A DNA stretch of 64,000 nt from an uncultured Roseibium sp. (GTDB lineage: Bacteria; Pseudomonadota; Alphaproteobacteria; Rhizobiales; Stappiaceae): NCBI RefSeq assembly GCF_963675985.1, contig NZ_OY780957.1, forward strand, positions 1,573,501 through 1,637,500. The letters are read 5' to 3'. This document shows, one piece after another, positions 47,845 to 56,171 of the stretch; within the stretch, counting starts at the first letter, position 1, and the number at the start of each line of letters is the position of its first letter. The translations under genes were made by a program, and so were the position numbers. The notes below the pieces were generated by a model, which saw only the letters and a program-made list of their open reading frames with translations, searched no databases and had not been told where the DNA came from.

Positions 47845-48975
47845 ATGGCCAAACGCGATTTCTATGAAGTTCTGGGTGTTTCGCGCGATGCGGACGAGAA
47901 AGCGCTGAAAAGCGCCTATCGGAAGATGGCGATGAAGTATCATCCCGACCGCAATCCGGGCGATGCGGCCGCGGAAGCCAGCTTCAAGGAAGTGAACGAA
48001 GCCTATGACACGCTGAAAGATGACCAGAAGCGGGCCGCCTACGACCGTTTCGGCCATGCCGCGTTCGAAAACGGCGGATTTGGCGGCGGCGGTGCCGGGC
48101 ACGGTGCCGATTTCCATTCCACCATGTCGGATATCTTCGAGGAATTCTTCGGCATGGGCGGCGGTGGCCGGCGCTCAAGCGGGCGCGAGCGTGGCGCCGA
48201 TCTGCGATACAATCTCGAAATCACTCTGGAAGAAGCATTTTCCGGCAAGACGGTGGAGATCGAGGTTCCCACCAGCGTGACCTGCGAAACCTGTTCGGGT
48301 TCCGGCGCCAAACCGGGTAGCAGCCCGACAACCTGCCGGACCTGCGGCGGAGCCGGCCGGGTCCGCGCGGCGCAGGGCTTCTTCACGCTGGAACGCACCT
48401 GCCCCTCCTGTCAGGGACGCGGCCAGGTGATCTCCGATCCCTGTACCGATTGCGGCGGCGCCGGGCGCACCACTCAAGAGCGGACGCTTTCGGTCAATAT
48501 CCCGGCCGGGATCGAGGACGGCACGCGCATTCGCCTTGCCGGCGAAGGCGAGGCTGGCCTGCGCGGCGGACCGGCCGGCGATCTTTACATTTTCCTGTCG
48601 CTGAAACCGCACGAACTGTTCCAGAGGGACGGTGCGGATCTTTACTGCCGTGTCCCGATTTCCATGACGACGGCGACGCTCGGCGGGCAGTTCGACGTGC
48701 CCACCGTCGACGGCTCGACCAGTCGGGTGAAGGTTCCCGAAGGCACCCAGGCCGGCAAGCAGTTCCGTCTGCGCGCCAAGGGTATGCCGATCATGCGTTC
48801 CAGCCAGCATGGCGACATGTATATTCAGGTCACGGTCGAGACGCCGACCAACCTGACCAAGCGCCAGCGTGAACTGCTGGCGGAATTCGAACAGGAAAGT
48901 TCCGGTGAAAATCACCCGGAATCCGCCGGGTTCTTTTCAAAGGTCAAGGACTTCATCGATAATCTGGGCGCTTGA
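47845..48975 (+). CDS. dnaJ: Chaperone protein DnaJ (Hsp40)
   Basis: 376 residues from ATG 47845 (the preceding in-frame TTG is not needed). The J-domain starts KRDFYEVLGVSRDADEKALK and contains the HPD motif (KYHPDRNPGD). A G/F-rich stretch follows, then four CxxCxGxG zinc repeats (CETCSGSGA, CRTCGGAG, CPSCQGRG, CTDCGGAG), all complete, and the C-terminal substrate-binding domain. It stimulates DnaK ATPase and delivers substrates. Confidence 0.98.
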   Translation: MAKRDFYEVLGVSRDADEKALKSAYRKMAMKYHPDRNPGDAAAEASFKEVNEAYDTLKDDQKRAAYDRFGHAAFENGGFGGGGAGHGADFHSTMSDIFEEFFGMGGGGRRSSGRERGADLRYNLEITLEEAFSGKTVEIEVPTSVTCETCSGSGAKPGSSPTTCRTCGGAGRVRAAQGFFTLERTCPSCQGRGQVISDPCTDCGGAGRTTQERTLSVNIPAGIEDGTRIRLAGEGEAGLRGGPAGDLYIFLSLKPHELFQRDGADLYCRVPISMTTATLGGQFDVPTVDGSTSRVKVPEGTQAGKQFRLRAKGMPIMRSSQHGDMYIQVTVETPTNLTKRQRELLAEFEQESSGENHPESAGFFSKVKDFIDNLGA

Positions 48976-49049
48976 CGCCGATCACAGCCTTGAAATTGGC
49001 CTAATGTCATTCTTAAAGTGCTCGCAGCCACGAGCCGGAGGACCTTTCG

Positions 49050-49706
49050 TTGTCGCATATGTCGGATTTGGGTTCTGATACCCTGAAAACGAAGGTTCGA
49101 AAGGTTCGAGCCTTGAAGGCAAAGGCGATTGACGAAGTCCGATTTCTGAAGTCCTGGATCGAGAACCCCCTCAAGACCGGTGCGGTGTCCCCCTCCGGGC
49201 CGGCACTGGCCGCGCGGATGGCGTCTTATCTCGACGTGGCTCCGGGCGCCCGATATGTCGAACTCGGGCCGGGAACCGGTGTGGTCACCAAGGCGATCTT
49301 CGACCGCGGCGTCAGCCACAAGAATCTGACGGCGCTCGAATACAGTTCCGAATTCTGCAAGCTTCTGAATTCCCGCTATCCGGGCCTGGATGTCCTGCAG
49401 GGCGACGCCTATGCGTTGAAAGGGGAACTCGAGACCCATTTTGGCGTGGCCCCCGACGGCTTGATGGCTGGCCTCGACGGGATCGTTTCGTCCCTGCCGC
49501 TGCTGACGCGGCCCGAACCTGCCCGGCTGGCCCTTCTGGAGGAAGCCATGACGCTTTTGAAGCCGGGCGCGCCTTTCATTCAGTTCTCCTACGGCATTTT
49601 CCCGCCCGTCCGGCCTTCCTGCGGCACCATAAGCATGACCCCGTCGGAATGGATCTGGAAGAACCTTCCCCCGGCGCGGGTCTGGGTCTATCGCAAGATC
49701 CATTGA
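49050..49706 (+). CDS. pmtA: Phosphatidylethanolamine N-methyltransferase, rhizobial PmtA type
   Basis: 218 residues from a TTG placed eight bases after GGAGG (a later ATG at 49059 has worse spacing). The SAM site is YVELGPGTGVVTKAI, and FLKSWIENPLKTGAVSPSGP at the N-terminus is typical of the soluble Sinorhizobium-type PmtA. It converts phosphatidylethanolamine stepwise to phosphatidylcholine at the inner membrane. This type is common in Rhizobiales and supports the taxonomic reading. Confidence 0.85.
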   Translation: MSHMSDLGSDTLKTKVRKVRALKAKAIDEVRFLKSWIENPLKTGAVSPSGPALAARMASYLDVAPGARYVELGPGTGVVTKAIFDRGVSHKNLTALEYSSEFCKLLNSRYPGLDVLQGDAYALKGELETHFGVAPDGLMAGLDGIVSSLPLLTRPEPARLALLEEAMTLLKPGAPFIQFSYGIFPPVRPSCGTISMTPSEWIWKNLPPARVWVYRKIH

Positions 49707-49808
49707 CATTGGCGGCAGGTCTTACCGCGCACTCGGACTTCACCAACCGGACTTCCCTCCCATATTGTGAAGGAGGCATGCATCAAGGCGGCCTTCAAAG
49801 GAGATGAT

Positions 49809-50405
49809 ATGCGCCAACCCCGGATCCTGACGTTCTCCGGCTCGGCTCGCGCCGGCTCCCTCAATGCGAAACTGGCCGCCCTGGTCGGCAAACACCTGGC
49901 TCTTGCGGATGCGGAAGTGACGCATATTTCGCTCAAGGACTATCCGATGCCGATCTATGACGGCGATCTGGAGGCGCAAGACGGTGTGCCGCAGAACGCC
50001 CGCAAGCTGAAACGGCTGATGCAGGAAAGCGATGGCGTCTTCATTGCCTGTCCGGAATATAATGCGGGCGTCACGCCGCTTTTGAAGAACACCATCGATT
50101 GGGTCAGCCGTGTCAAGGATCCGGGCGAGAAACCCATGGCGGCCTTCAGGTCCCCGGTCTTCGCGATCGGAGCTGCATCGCCCGGGGCATTCGGCGGCAT
50201 GCGTGGACTGATCGGCATGCGCACGATCCTGGAAGTCGGGCTCGGGGCAATGGTGTTGCCGGAAATGGCCGTCGTCGCACGGGCGGCCCAGGGGTTCGAC
50301 TCCAAGGGAGACCTTACGGACGACCGTGCGGCAGGTCAGCTTGAGACCCTGGTCAAGTCCCTGTTGCGCCAGACCCGGTTCCAGATGTCCCAAAAGGCCT
50401 CGTAA
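49809..50405 (+). CDS. NAD(P)H-dependent FMN reductase
   Basis: 198 residues from ATG 49809, which has AAGGAG at ideal spacing; the frame is open back to 49767. A flavodoxin-like fold with the FMN phosphate loop TFSGSARAGSLNAKLA and the family motif ACPEYNAGVTPLLKNTIDW. It transfers electrons from NAD(P)H to FMN or quinone/azo substrates. Cytosolic and probably a single-gene unit between pmtA and hslV. The physiological acceptor is unknown. Confidence 0.9.
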   Translation: MRQPRILTFSGSARAGSLNAKLAALVGKHLALADAEVTHISLKDYPMPIYDGDLEAQDGVPQNARKLKRLMQESDGVFIACPEYNAGVTPLLKNTIDWVSRVKDPGEKPMAAFRSPVFAIGAASPGAFGGMRGLIGMRTILEVGLGAMVLPEMAVVARAAQGFDSKGDLTDDRAAGQLETLVKSLLRQTRFQMSQKAS

Positions 50406-50417
50406 GGCTTCCGTTAA

Positions 50418-50449
50418 CTTGGAATCGTCGGAAGGCCGAATTACATAGG
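50418..50449 (+). promoter_or_regulatory. RpoH-type promoter of hslVU
   Basis: CTTG (50418-50421), an 18-base spacer and ATTACATAGG (50440-50449) form a weaker match to CTTG-N17/18-CYTATNTNNG, 84 bp before hslV. hslVU is a heat-shock operon in other bacteria. Confidence 0.5.
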
Positions 50450-50533
50450 GTCCTGACCCTAGGTCCTGACTAGAGATTTTTAGGCGGCCGGTCCGACCGG
50501 ACTTCGGCCGGTCTCAGCCCTGATGAGGAAGAC

Positions 50534-51094
50534 ATGAGCGATAGCCGCGAACCCGCGACCTGGCATGGCACCACGATCCTGATGATCCGCAAGGGAGGCA
50601 AGGTCGTGATTGCCGGCGATGGGCAGGTTTCTCTCGGCCAGACCGTGATCAAGAACACCGCCCGGAAGGTCCGACCCCTTGCCAAGGGCGAGGTGATCGC
50701 CGGTTTTGCCGGGGCGACCGCGGATGCCTTCACCCTGTTCGAACGGCTGGAAGCAAAGCTGGAGCAATACCCGGGACAGCTCATGCGCGCCTGCGTCGAG
50801 CTGGCCAAGGACTGGCGTACCGATCGGTACCTGCGCCGTCTGGAAGCCATGATGCTGGTTGCCGACAAGCAGGTGTCGCTGGTGCTGACCGGGACCGGCG
50901 ATGTCCTGGAACCGGAAGGCGGAGTCATGGGCATTGGTTCCGGCGGCAACTATGCCCTGGCGGCCGCCCGGGCTCTGGTGGACAGCGAACACGATGCGGA
51001 AACGGTGGCGCGCAAGGCGATGGCGATCGCCGCCGATATCTGCGTCTACACAAATTCCAATGTGCTTGTTGAAACCCTGGACAGCGAGACCTGA
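50534..51094 (+). CDS. hslV: ATP-dependent protease subunit HslV
   Basis: 186 residues. The N-terminal threonine protease fold is preceded by about 12 residues (MSDSREPATWHG) before TTILMIRKGG, so a short propeptide must be removed to expose the catalytic threonine, unlike E. coli, where only Met is removed. VIAGDGQVSLG and GFAGATADAFTL are conserved HslV blocks. It forms a double hexamer capped by HslU. Confidence 0.97.
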   Translation: MSDSREPATWHGTTILMIRKGGKVVIAGDGQVSLGQTVIKNTARKVRPLAKGEVIAGFAGATADAFTLFERLEAKLEQYPGQLMRACVELAKDWRTDRYLRRLEAMMLVADKQVSLVLTGTGDVLEPEGGVMGIGSGGNYALAAARALVDSEHDAETVARKAMAIAADICVYTNSNVLVETLDSET

Positions 51095-51173
51095 CGGCGC
51101 TCAGGCGCTTCCGTCGTCGCCCAGGGCGATTGACGACCGGTACAACTGACATTCCCTATTTGATGGTAAAGAC

Positions 51174-52478
51174 ATGACCGACTTTTCACCCCGCGAGATC
51201 GTTTCGGAACTGGACCGCTACATCGTTGGCCAGAAAGACGCCAAGCGCGCGGTGGCGATCGCGCTGCGCAACCGCTGGCGGCGACAGCAGCTCGAAGGCC
51301 AGATGCGCGAAGAGGTCCTGCCGAAGAACATCCTGATGATCGGCCCGACCGGCGTGGGCAAGACGGAAATTTCCCGCCGGCTGGCAAAGCTCGCCAATGC
51401 GCCGTTTGCAAAGGTGGAGGCGACGAAATTCACCGAGGTCGGTTATGTGGGCCGCGACGTGGAACAGATCGTCCGTGATCTCGTGGAGGCCGGAATCGCC
51501 CTGGTGCGCGCCGAAAAGCGCGAGGCGGTGAAAGCCAAGGCGCATCTTCTGGCCGAGGAACGGGTGCTCGATGCGCTGGTTGGAACCAGTGCCAGTCCCG
51601 CAACCCGTGAAAGCTTCCGCAAGAAGCTGCGCGATGGCGAGATGGACGACAAGGAAATCGAGATCGAAGTCCGTGCGCAGCCCCAGATGCCGAGCTTCGA
51701 TCTTCCTGGCATGCCCGGCGCGAGCGTCGGCGTGATGAACGTCTCCGATCTGCTCGGCAAGGCCTTTGGCGGTCAGACCAAGACCAAACGGACGACGGTG
51801 AGCGAATCTTATGAATTCCTGATCAACGAGGAATCCGACAAGCTGCTCGACGAGGACAAGATCACGCAGAAAGCCGTGTCGCTGGTGGAAAATTCCGGCA
51901 TCGTCTTCCTCGACGAGATCGACAAGATCTGCGCGCGCGAGGGCCGTGCCGGTGCCGACGTCTCCCGCGAAGGCGTGCAGCGCGACCTGTTGCCGCTGAT
52001 CGAGGGAACCGTGGTTTCCACCAAACACGGACCGGTAAAGACAGACCACATTCTCTTCATCGCCTCCGGCGCCTTCCATGTCGCCAAGCCGTCCGACCTT
52101 TTGCCGGAACTGCAGGGCCGGTTGCCGATTCGCGTCGAACTCAGGGCTTTGACCAAGGAAGACTTCCGCGCGATCCTGACCGAACCCGAGGCAAGTCTGA
52201 TCAAGCAGTATGTGGCTCTGATGAAGACGGAAAATCTGGACCTGTCCTTCACCGAAGACGCGATCGAGGAGATTGCCTCGGTCGCCGTCGACCTCAATGC
52301 GTCCATTGAGAATATCGGTGCGCGCCGGCTGCAGACTGTGATGGAGCGGATCCTGGACGAAATCTCCTTCACCGCTCCCGACCGGGACGGTGAAACCGTC
52401 GAGATCACGGCGGACTATGTCCGGGAAAACATCGGTGAATTGGCGAAGAACGTCGATTTGTCCAAATTCATTCTCTAA
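51174..52478 (+). CDS. hslU: HslUV protease ATPase subunit HslU
   Basis: 434 residues. LDRYIVGQKDAKRAVAIALRN leads to Walker A MIGPTGVGKTEISRRLA (pore loop KFTEVGYVGRDVE), and Walker B VFLDEIDKIC. The intermediate domain and the sensor-2 region IGARRLQTVMERILDEISF are complete, and the C-terminal tail ends LSKFIL, which docks into HslV. It unfolds substrates and feeds HslV. It follows hslV by 79 bp. Confidence 0.98.
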   Translation: MTDFSPREIVSELDRYIVGQKDAKRAVAIALRNRWRRQQLEGQMREEVLPKNILMIGPTGVGKTEISRRLAKLANAPFAKVEATKFTEVGYVGRDVEQIVRDLVEAGIALVRAEKREAVKAKAHLLAEERVLDALVGTSASPATRESFRKKLRDGEMDDKEIEIEVRAQPQMPSFDLPGMPGASVGVMNVSDLLGKAFGGQTKTKRTTVSESYEFLINEESDKLLDEDKITQKAVSLVENSGIVFLDEIDKICAREGRAGADVSREGVQRDLLPLIEGTVVSTKHGPVKTDHILFIASGAFHVAKPSDLLPELQGRLPIRVELRALTKEDFRAILTEPEASLIKQYVALMKTENLDLSFTEDAIEEIASVAVDLNASIENIGARRLQTVMERILDEISFTAPDRDGETVEITADYVRENIGELAKNVDLSKFIL

Positions 52479-52595
52479 GTCCCTGCCAGAGAACAGTTCG
52501 TTCAGACAGGTGCAGCGCCATGTCACAGGCGCGGGACTGTTCATGACCCTCTCGTCCTGCTTGCAGGCGGGCGCGGCGGATGGCAGCATGCGTCT

Positions 52596-53090
52596 ATGGT
52601 AGCGATCAGAAAGAGCAACGAGGAAGGTCACCGCCGGAAGTTTCTGGTGGTGGTCGACGATACGCCGGAATGTGACCGCGCGATCGTCTATGCCGCCAAA
52701 CGGGCGGCGCGGACGAGCGGGATCGTAACGCTTTTGTTCGTGGTCGCCCCCGGCGACTTCCAGCACTGGCTCGGTGTTGAGGACATCATGCGCGCGGAGG
52801 CCACGGAAGAGGCCGAGGCGACGCTTGCCAAGGCGTCGGAACGGGTACGCTCCGTCGCGAAAACCGAACCGGAGACTGTCATCCGGGAGGGTAACAAGGC
52901 CGAAGCGGTTCTGGACCTGATCGAGGCTGACACGGATATCGCCATTCTCGTTCTGGCGGCTGGAACGAGTTCGGAAGGACCCGGGCCTCTGGTGTCGTCC
53001 ATCGCCGGAAAATCGGCCGGCGACTTTCCGATCCCTGTGACGATCGTGCCTGGAAACCTGGACGACGATTCGATCGCAGCACTGGCCTGA
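52596..53090 (+). CDS. Universal stress protein (UspA family)
   Basis: 164 residues with the Usp fold: KFLVVVDDTPECDRAIVYAA at the N-terminus and IAILVLAAGTSSEGPGPLVS near the C-terminus. The ATP-binding G2xG9xG(S/T) pattern is only partly recognisable, so nucleotide binding is uncertain. Cytosolic. It follows hslU by 117 bp, consistent with a stress-linked cluster. Confidence 0.85.
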   Translation: MVAIRKSNEEGHRRKFLVVVDDTPECDRAIVYAAKRAARTSGIVTLLFVVAPGDFQHWLGVEDIMRAEATEEAEATLAKASERVRSVAKTEPETVIREGNKAEAVLDLIEADTDIAILVLAAGTSSEGPGPLVSSIAGKSAGDFPIPVTIVPGNLDDDSIAALA

Positions 53091-53270
53091 TGCCGTCCGG
53101 ACATGAAAGAGGTTCGCCCCCGAGGGGTTGATATTTCACGTCACGGGTATATCTACATTTTAATTATTCCAAAGTGCGCTCATATGGGTTAGTACTTATC
53201 ATCGTATTTTTACGATGAGCAGACGGAAGCCAACAGGACAGGCGCGGCCACAACGCCGCAGGGACACGAT

Positions 53271-53828
53271 ATGTTTATTCAGACGGAAGCAACACCGAAT
53301 CCGGCAACCCTGAAATTCCTGCCCGGGCGGGTCGTCCTGCCGGAAGGAACCTACGACTTCCGCTCGTCCGCCGATGCGGCCGCTTCTCCGCTTGCGGAAA
53401 AGCTGTTCCAGGTTCCCGGCGTGGTGGCGATCTTTTTCGGCCACGATTTCATCACCGTCACCAAGGACGACACGGACTGGCAGCACATGAAGCCCGCCAT
53501 CCTCGGGGCGATCATGGAACAGTTCATGTCCGGCCAGCCGGTGATGGCGACCGGTCAGGCCGAAGACCTTGAAGACGGCGAATTCTTCGAGCAGACCGAC
53601 GAAGACACCGTGAACGTCATCAAGGACCTGCTGGAAACCCGGGTGCGTCCGGCTGTGGCGCAGGATGGTGGCGATATCACCTTCAAGGGCTTCAAGCAGG
53701 GCGTGGTCTATCTGTCAATGCGCGGAGCCTGCGCAGGTTGCCCGTCGTCTACAGCGACCCTACAGCACGGCATTCAGAACCTGCTGAAGCATTTCGTGCC
53801 GGAAGTGCAGGAAGTCCGCCCGATCTAA
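53271..53828 (+). CDS. NifU-like scaffold protein (Nfu type)
   Basis: 185 residues in two domains: Nfu N-terminal (MFIQTEATPNPATLKFLPGR to about 90) and the C-terminal NifU domain with the cluster-binding CxxC in RGACAGCPSSTATLQHGI. These proteins carry 4Fe-4S clusters to target enzymes. A 180-bp AT-containing gap upstream, separate from the usp gene, suggests its own promoter. It ends with a strong terminator at 53871-53895. Confidence 0.93.
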   Translation: MFIQTEATPNPATLKFLPGRVVLPEGTYDFRSSADAAASPLAEKLFQVPGVVAIFFGHDFITVTKDDTDWQHMKPAILGAIMEQFMSGQPVMATGQAEDLEDGEFFEQTDEDTVNVIKDLLETRVRPAVAQDGGDITFKGFKQGVVYLSMRGACAGCPSSTATLQHGIQNLLKHFVPEVQEVRPI

Positions 53829-53870
53829 GTGCGAATCGCTCCAGGAAATTCCTTTCCGTAAAAGAGGTTG

Positions 53871-53895
53871 GGCCCGGTGCTTCGCCGGGCCTTTT
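53871..53895 (+). terminator. Rho-independent terminator after the nfu gene
   Basis: GGCCCGG (53871-53877) and CCGGGCC (53885-53891) form a perfect 7-bp stem with loop TGCTTCG, followed by TTTT. It separates nfu from the tsaB operon. Confidence 0.85.
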
Positions 53896-54005
53896 CGTGT
53901 TCGTGCTGTCCTCGTACATGTTTTCGCGGTTACAAGCCCAACCTTCGGGCTAAGTCCAAAGCGCATCTGGACGGGTGCCGAGGACACGGGTAATGGAAAC
54001 GGACC

Positions 54006-54686
54006 ATGCGCGTTCTTGCCATCGATACCGCCCTTGCGAATTGTGCCGTTGCCGTCTGCGATGACAGCGCCGCGACCCCGTGTCTGGAGGTCAGTAGCGA
54101 GGAAATCGGCCGGGGCCACGCGGAAAAGCTGATGGATATGATCAGTGAGGTCATGGCCGAATCCTCCACCGCGTTCACCGATCTCGACCGGGTGGTGGTC
54201 ACGACCGGTCCGGGCAGTTTCACCGGATTGCGCGTCGGTCTGTCCGTTGCCCGCGGGTTTGGTCTCGTTCTCGGAAAGCCGGTCGTCGGCGTGACCACGC
54301 TCGCAGCCCTTGCCTGCGCTGCGGCAAACGACCCGAAAGCCGGGTCATCGATCCTGGTGGCGCTGACGGGAAAAGGCGAGGAAGTCTACTGCCAGACGTT
54401 TAACGGCCATGGCGAACCCGCCGGCGAACCCGCTGTGCGGACCCTGACCGATCTGCGGACAAGTTTGCCTGCCGATGTGAGTTTTGCCGGTTCGGCGGCC
54501 CGTGCGGTGGCGGAAGCGGCGGGATACGGACAGGAGCGGATCTTGTCGGAATGCGGCTATCCGGATATCAGGGATGTTGCGCGGCTTGGAATTTCGGCCG
54601 ATCCGAAACAGGCGGCCCCCGTTCCGCTTTACCTGCGGCCGCCCGAGGCCTCGCCGGCGAAATCGGGAAGGATTGAAAGGCGATGA
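54006..54686 (+). CDS. tsaB: tRNA threonylcarbamoyladenosine biosynthesis protein TsaB
   Basis: 226 residues. MRVLAIDTALANCAVAVCDD and VTTGPGSFTGLRVGLSVARG are the family hallmarks (actin-like fold without the metal site of TsaD). It is the scaffold of the TsaBDE complex that forms t6A37 in ANN-decoding tRNAs. Its stop overlaps rimI by 4 bp, so the genes are coupled. First gene of a likely operon reaching lnt. Confidence 0.95.
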   Translation: MRVLAIDTALANCAVAVCDDSAATPCLEVSSEEIGRGHAEKLMDMISEVMAESSTAFTDLDRVVVTTGPGSFTGLRVGLSVARGFGLVLGKPVVGVTTLAALACAAANDPKAGSSILVALTGKGEEVYCQTFNGHGEPAGEPAVRTLTDLRTSLPADVSFAGSAARAVAEAAGYGQERILSECGYPDIRDVARLGISADPKQAAPVPLYLRPPEASPAKSGRIERR

Positions 54687-55171
54687 GTTTCTGGTGGTTC
54701 CGGACGGCACCGCCTGTCGTTGAGGACGCGCTGGATGAAGATCTGCCGAGGCTCGCAGAAATCCACGCAAAGTCCTTTGCCCACGACTGGGATGCGGAGG
54801 AACTGGCGCGCCTGAAAGCGCAGTCGGGCGTTTCGGTGACCGTCGCCCGCCGGGCAAGCCCTTATGGCACGCGCAATCCGCTCGGATTTCTGATCCTGCG
54901 CCAGGCCGCCGACGAGGCGGAAGTGATCACCATTGCAGTCGATCCGCGGTATCGCGGCCGCGGGGTTGCCCGGAAACTGATGAAGGACGGCATGTTCCGC
55001 CTTTACGGCGACCGTTGCGCCAGTCTGTTTCTGGAAGTCGACGCCGCCAACGAGCCGGCCCTTCAGCTCTACAAAACCCTCGGTTTCCGTCAGGTCGGCG
55101 AGCGCAAGGGCTATTATCGTTCCGGCGATGGGGATGGCACCGCGCTTGTCATGCGCGTGGATCTTCGCTAA
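54683..55171 (+). CDS. rimI: Ribosomal protein-alanine N-acetyltransferase-like GNAT
   Basis: 162 residues with a GNAT domain: ITIAVDPRYRGRGVARKLMKD is the acetyl-CoA loop (R/QxxGxG/A), and LEVDAANEPALQLYKTLGFRQVGERKGYY is the RimI C-terminal pattern. RimI acetylates S18. It overlaps tsaB, the common tsaB-rimI arrangement, and plsC follows 38 bp after its stop. Confidence 0.92.
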   Translation: MSFWWFRTAPPVVEDALDEDLPRLAEIHAKSFAHDWDAEELARLKAQSGVSVTVARRASPYGTRNPLGFLILRQAADEAEVITIAVDPRYRGRGVARKLMKDGMFRLYGDRCASLFLEVDAANEPALQLYKTLGFRQVGERKGYYRSGDGDGTALVMRVDLR

Positions 55172-55209
55172 TCGCTTGTGTCACATGACCGATGATCGAG
55201 GCAGGAGCA

Positions 55210-56076
55210 ATGGCCCAGATTAAGGCAGTCCTGACGATCCTCGCCTTGACGGTCGTCTCCCTTGTCCTGATCCCCCTGCAGTGGCTGGCGATGAAGGCCG
55301 GCCATCCCGTTCAGCGCAAGCTGCCGCATCTCTGGCATGTGATCGCGACCCGTCTTGTCGGTATCCGTATTCATCAGGAAGGAAAGCCGACCGGAGACCG
55401 TCCGCTGCTGATCACGGCGAACCATGCCTCCTGGGTCGACATCACGGTCGTTGGCTCATTGATGCCGCTATCCTTCATTGCCAAGTCGGAAGTCTCCGGC
55501 TGGCCGATTTTCGGGCTGTTTGCAAAGCTGCAGAGAACGGTGTTCGTCAACCGGACCCGGAGGACCGAAACCGGCCGGACCGCGGATGAAATCGCACGGC
55601 GCATGGCGGAGGGCGACGCCATGGTGCTTTTCGCCGAAGGGACTTCGAACGACGGCAATTCGGTGCTGCCGTTCCGCTCCGCCCTGCTGGGAGCGGCGAC
55701 CCGGGCGCTCGGCGATGACGGCAAGGTCTGGGTCCAGCCCCTGTCGGTCGCCTACAGGAGCCTGCACGGGCTGCCGATGGGCCGCCAGTTTCGGCCCCAT
55801 GTCGCCTGGTACGGCGACATGGAACTTGCCGGTCATCTCTGGGGCGTCTTTACCGAAGGCGCGCTCGATGTGCTGGTCACCTGGGGCGAGCCGGTGGAGG
55901 TGGACGCAACGACGGACCGCAAGGCGCTGACCCGGGATCTTGAGGCGGCTGTCAGGGCCATGACCGTCGCGTCGCTGACGGGCGCAGGCGAACGGCGGCA
56001 AGATTCTGCCGAAAACCCGCCCGCTTCCCTATTCTCAAGCGAGGAAAAACCGGTTAAAGCAGGCGCAGAACAGTGA
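55210..56076 (+). CDS. plsC: 1-acyl-sn-glycerol-3-phosphate acyltransferase
   Basis: The frame begins at 55192 but ATG 55210 has AGGAG five bases upstream (288 residues). An N-terminal membrane helix (about 7-28) precedes the acyltransferase motifs: NHASWVD (HxxxxD), KSEVSGWPIFG, FVNRTRR and FAEGTSNDGNS. It acylates lysophosphatidic acid to phosphatidic acid at the inner membrane. It sits in the tsaB-rimI-plsC-miaB run. It could instead be an ornithine-lipid OlsA-type acyltransferase, since both share these motifs. Confidence 0.85.
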   Translation: MAQIKAVLTILALTVVSLVLIPLQWLAMKAGHPVQRKLPHLWHVIATRLVGIRIHQEGKPTGDRPLLITANHASWVDITVVGSLMPLSFIAKSEVSGWPIFGLFAKLQRTVFVNRTRRTETGRTADEIARRMAEGDAMVLFAEGTSNDGNSVLPFRSALLGAATRALGDDGKVWVQPLSVAYRSLHGLPMGRQFRPHVAWYGDMELAGHLWGVFTEGALDVLVTWGEPVEVDATTDRKALTRDLEAAVRAMTVASLTGAGERRQDSAENPPASLFSSEEKPVKAGAEQ

Positions 56077-56171
56077 GGGCGCTGAACGAGCGCCGGAGAA
56101 TGCGTGCATACGGGACCTTGAGGTCCGATCGGCCGCTAACCATCTACCGAAGATCTCAGAGAGTGTGAGCT

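Noticed and set aside
50449..50486. GGTCCTGAC repeated twice before hslV as an operator
   Set aside because: Two short copies only, with no known regulator; could be chance.
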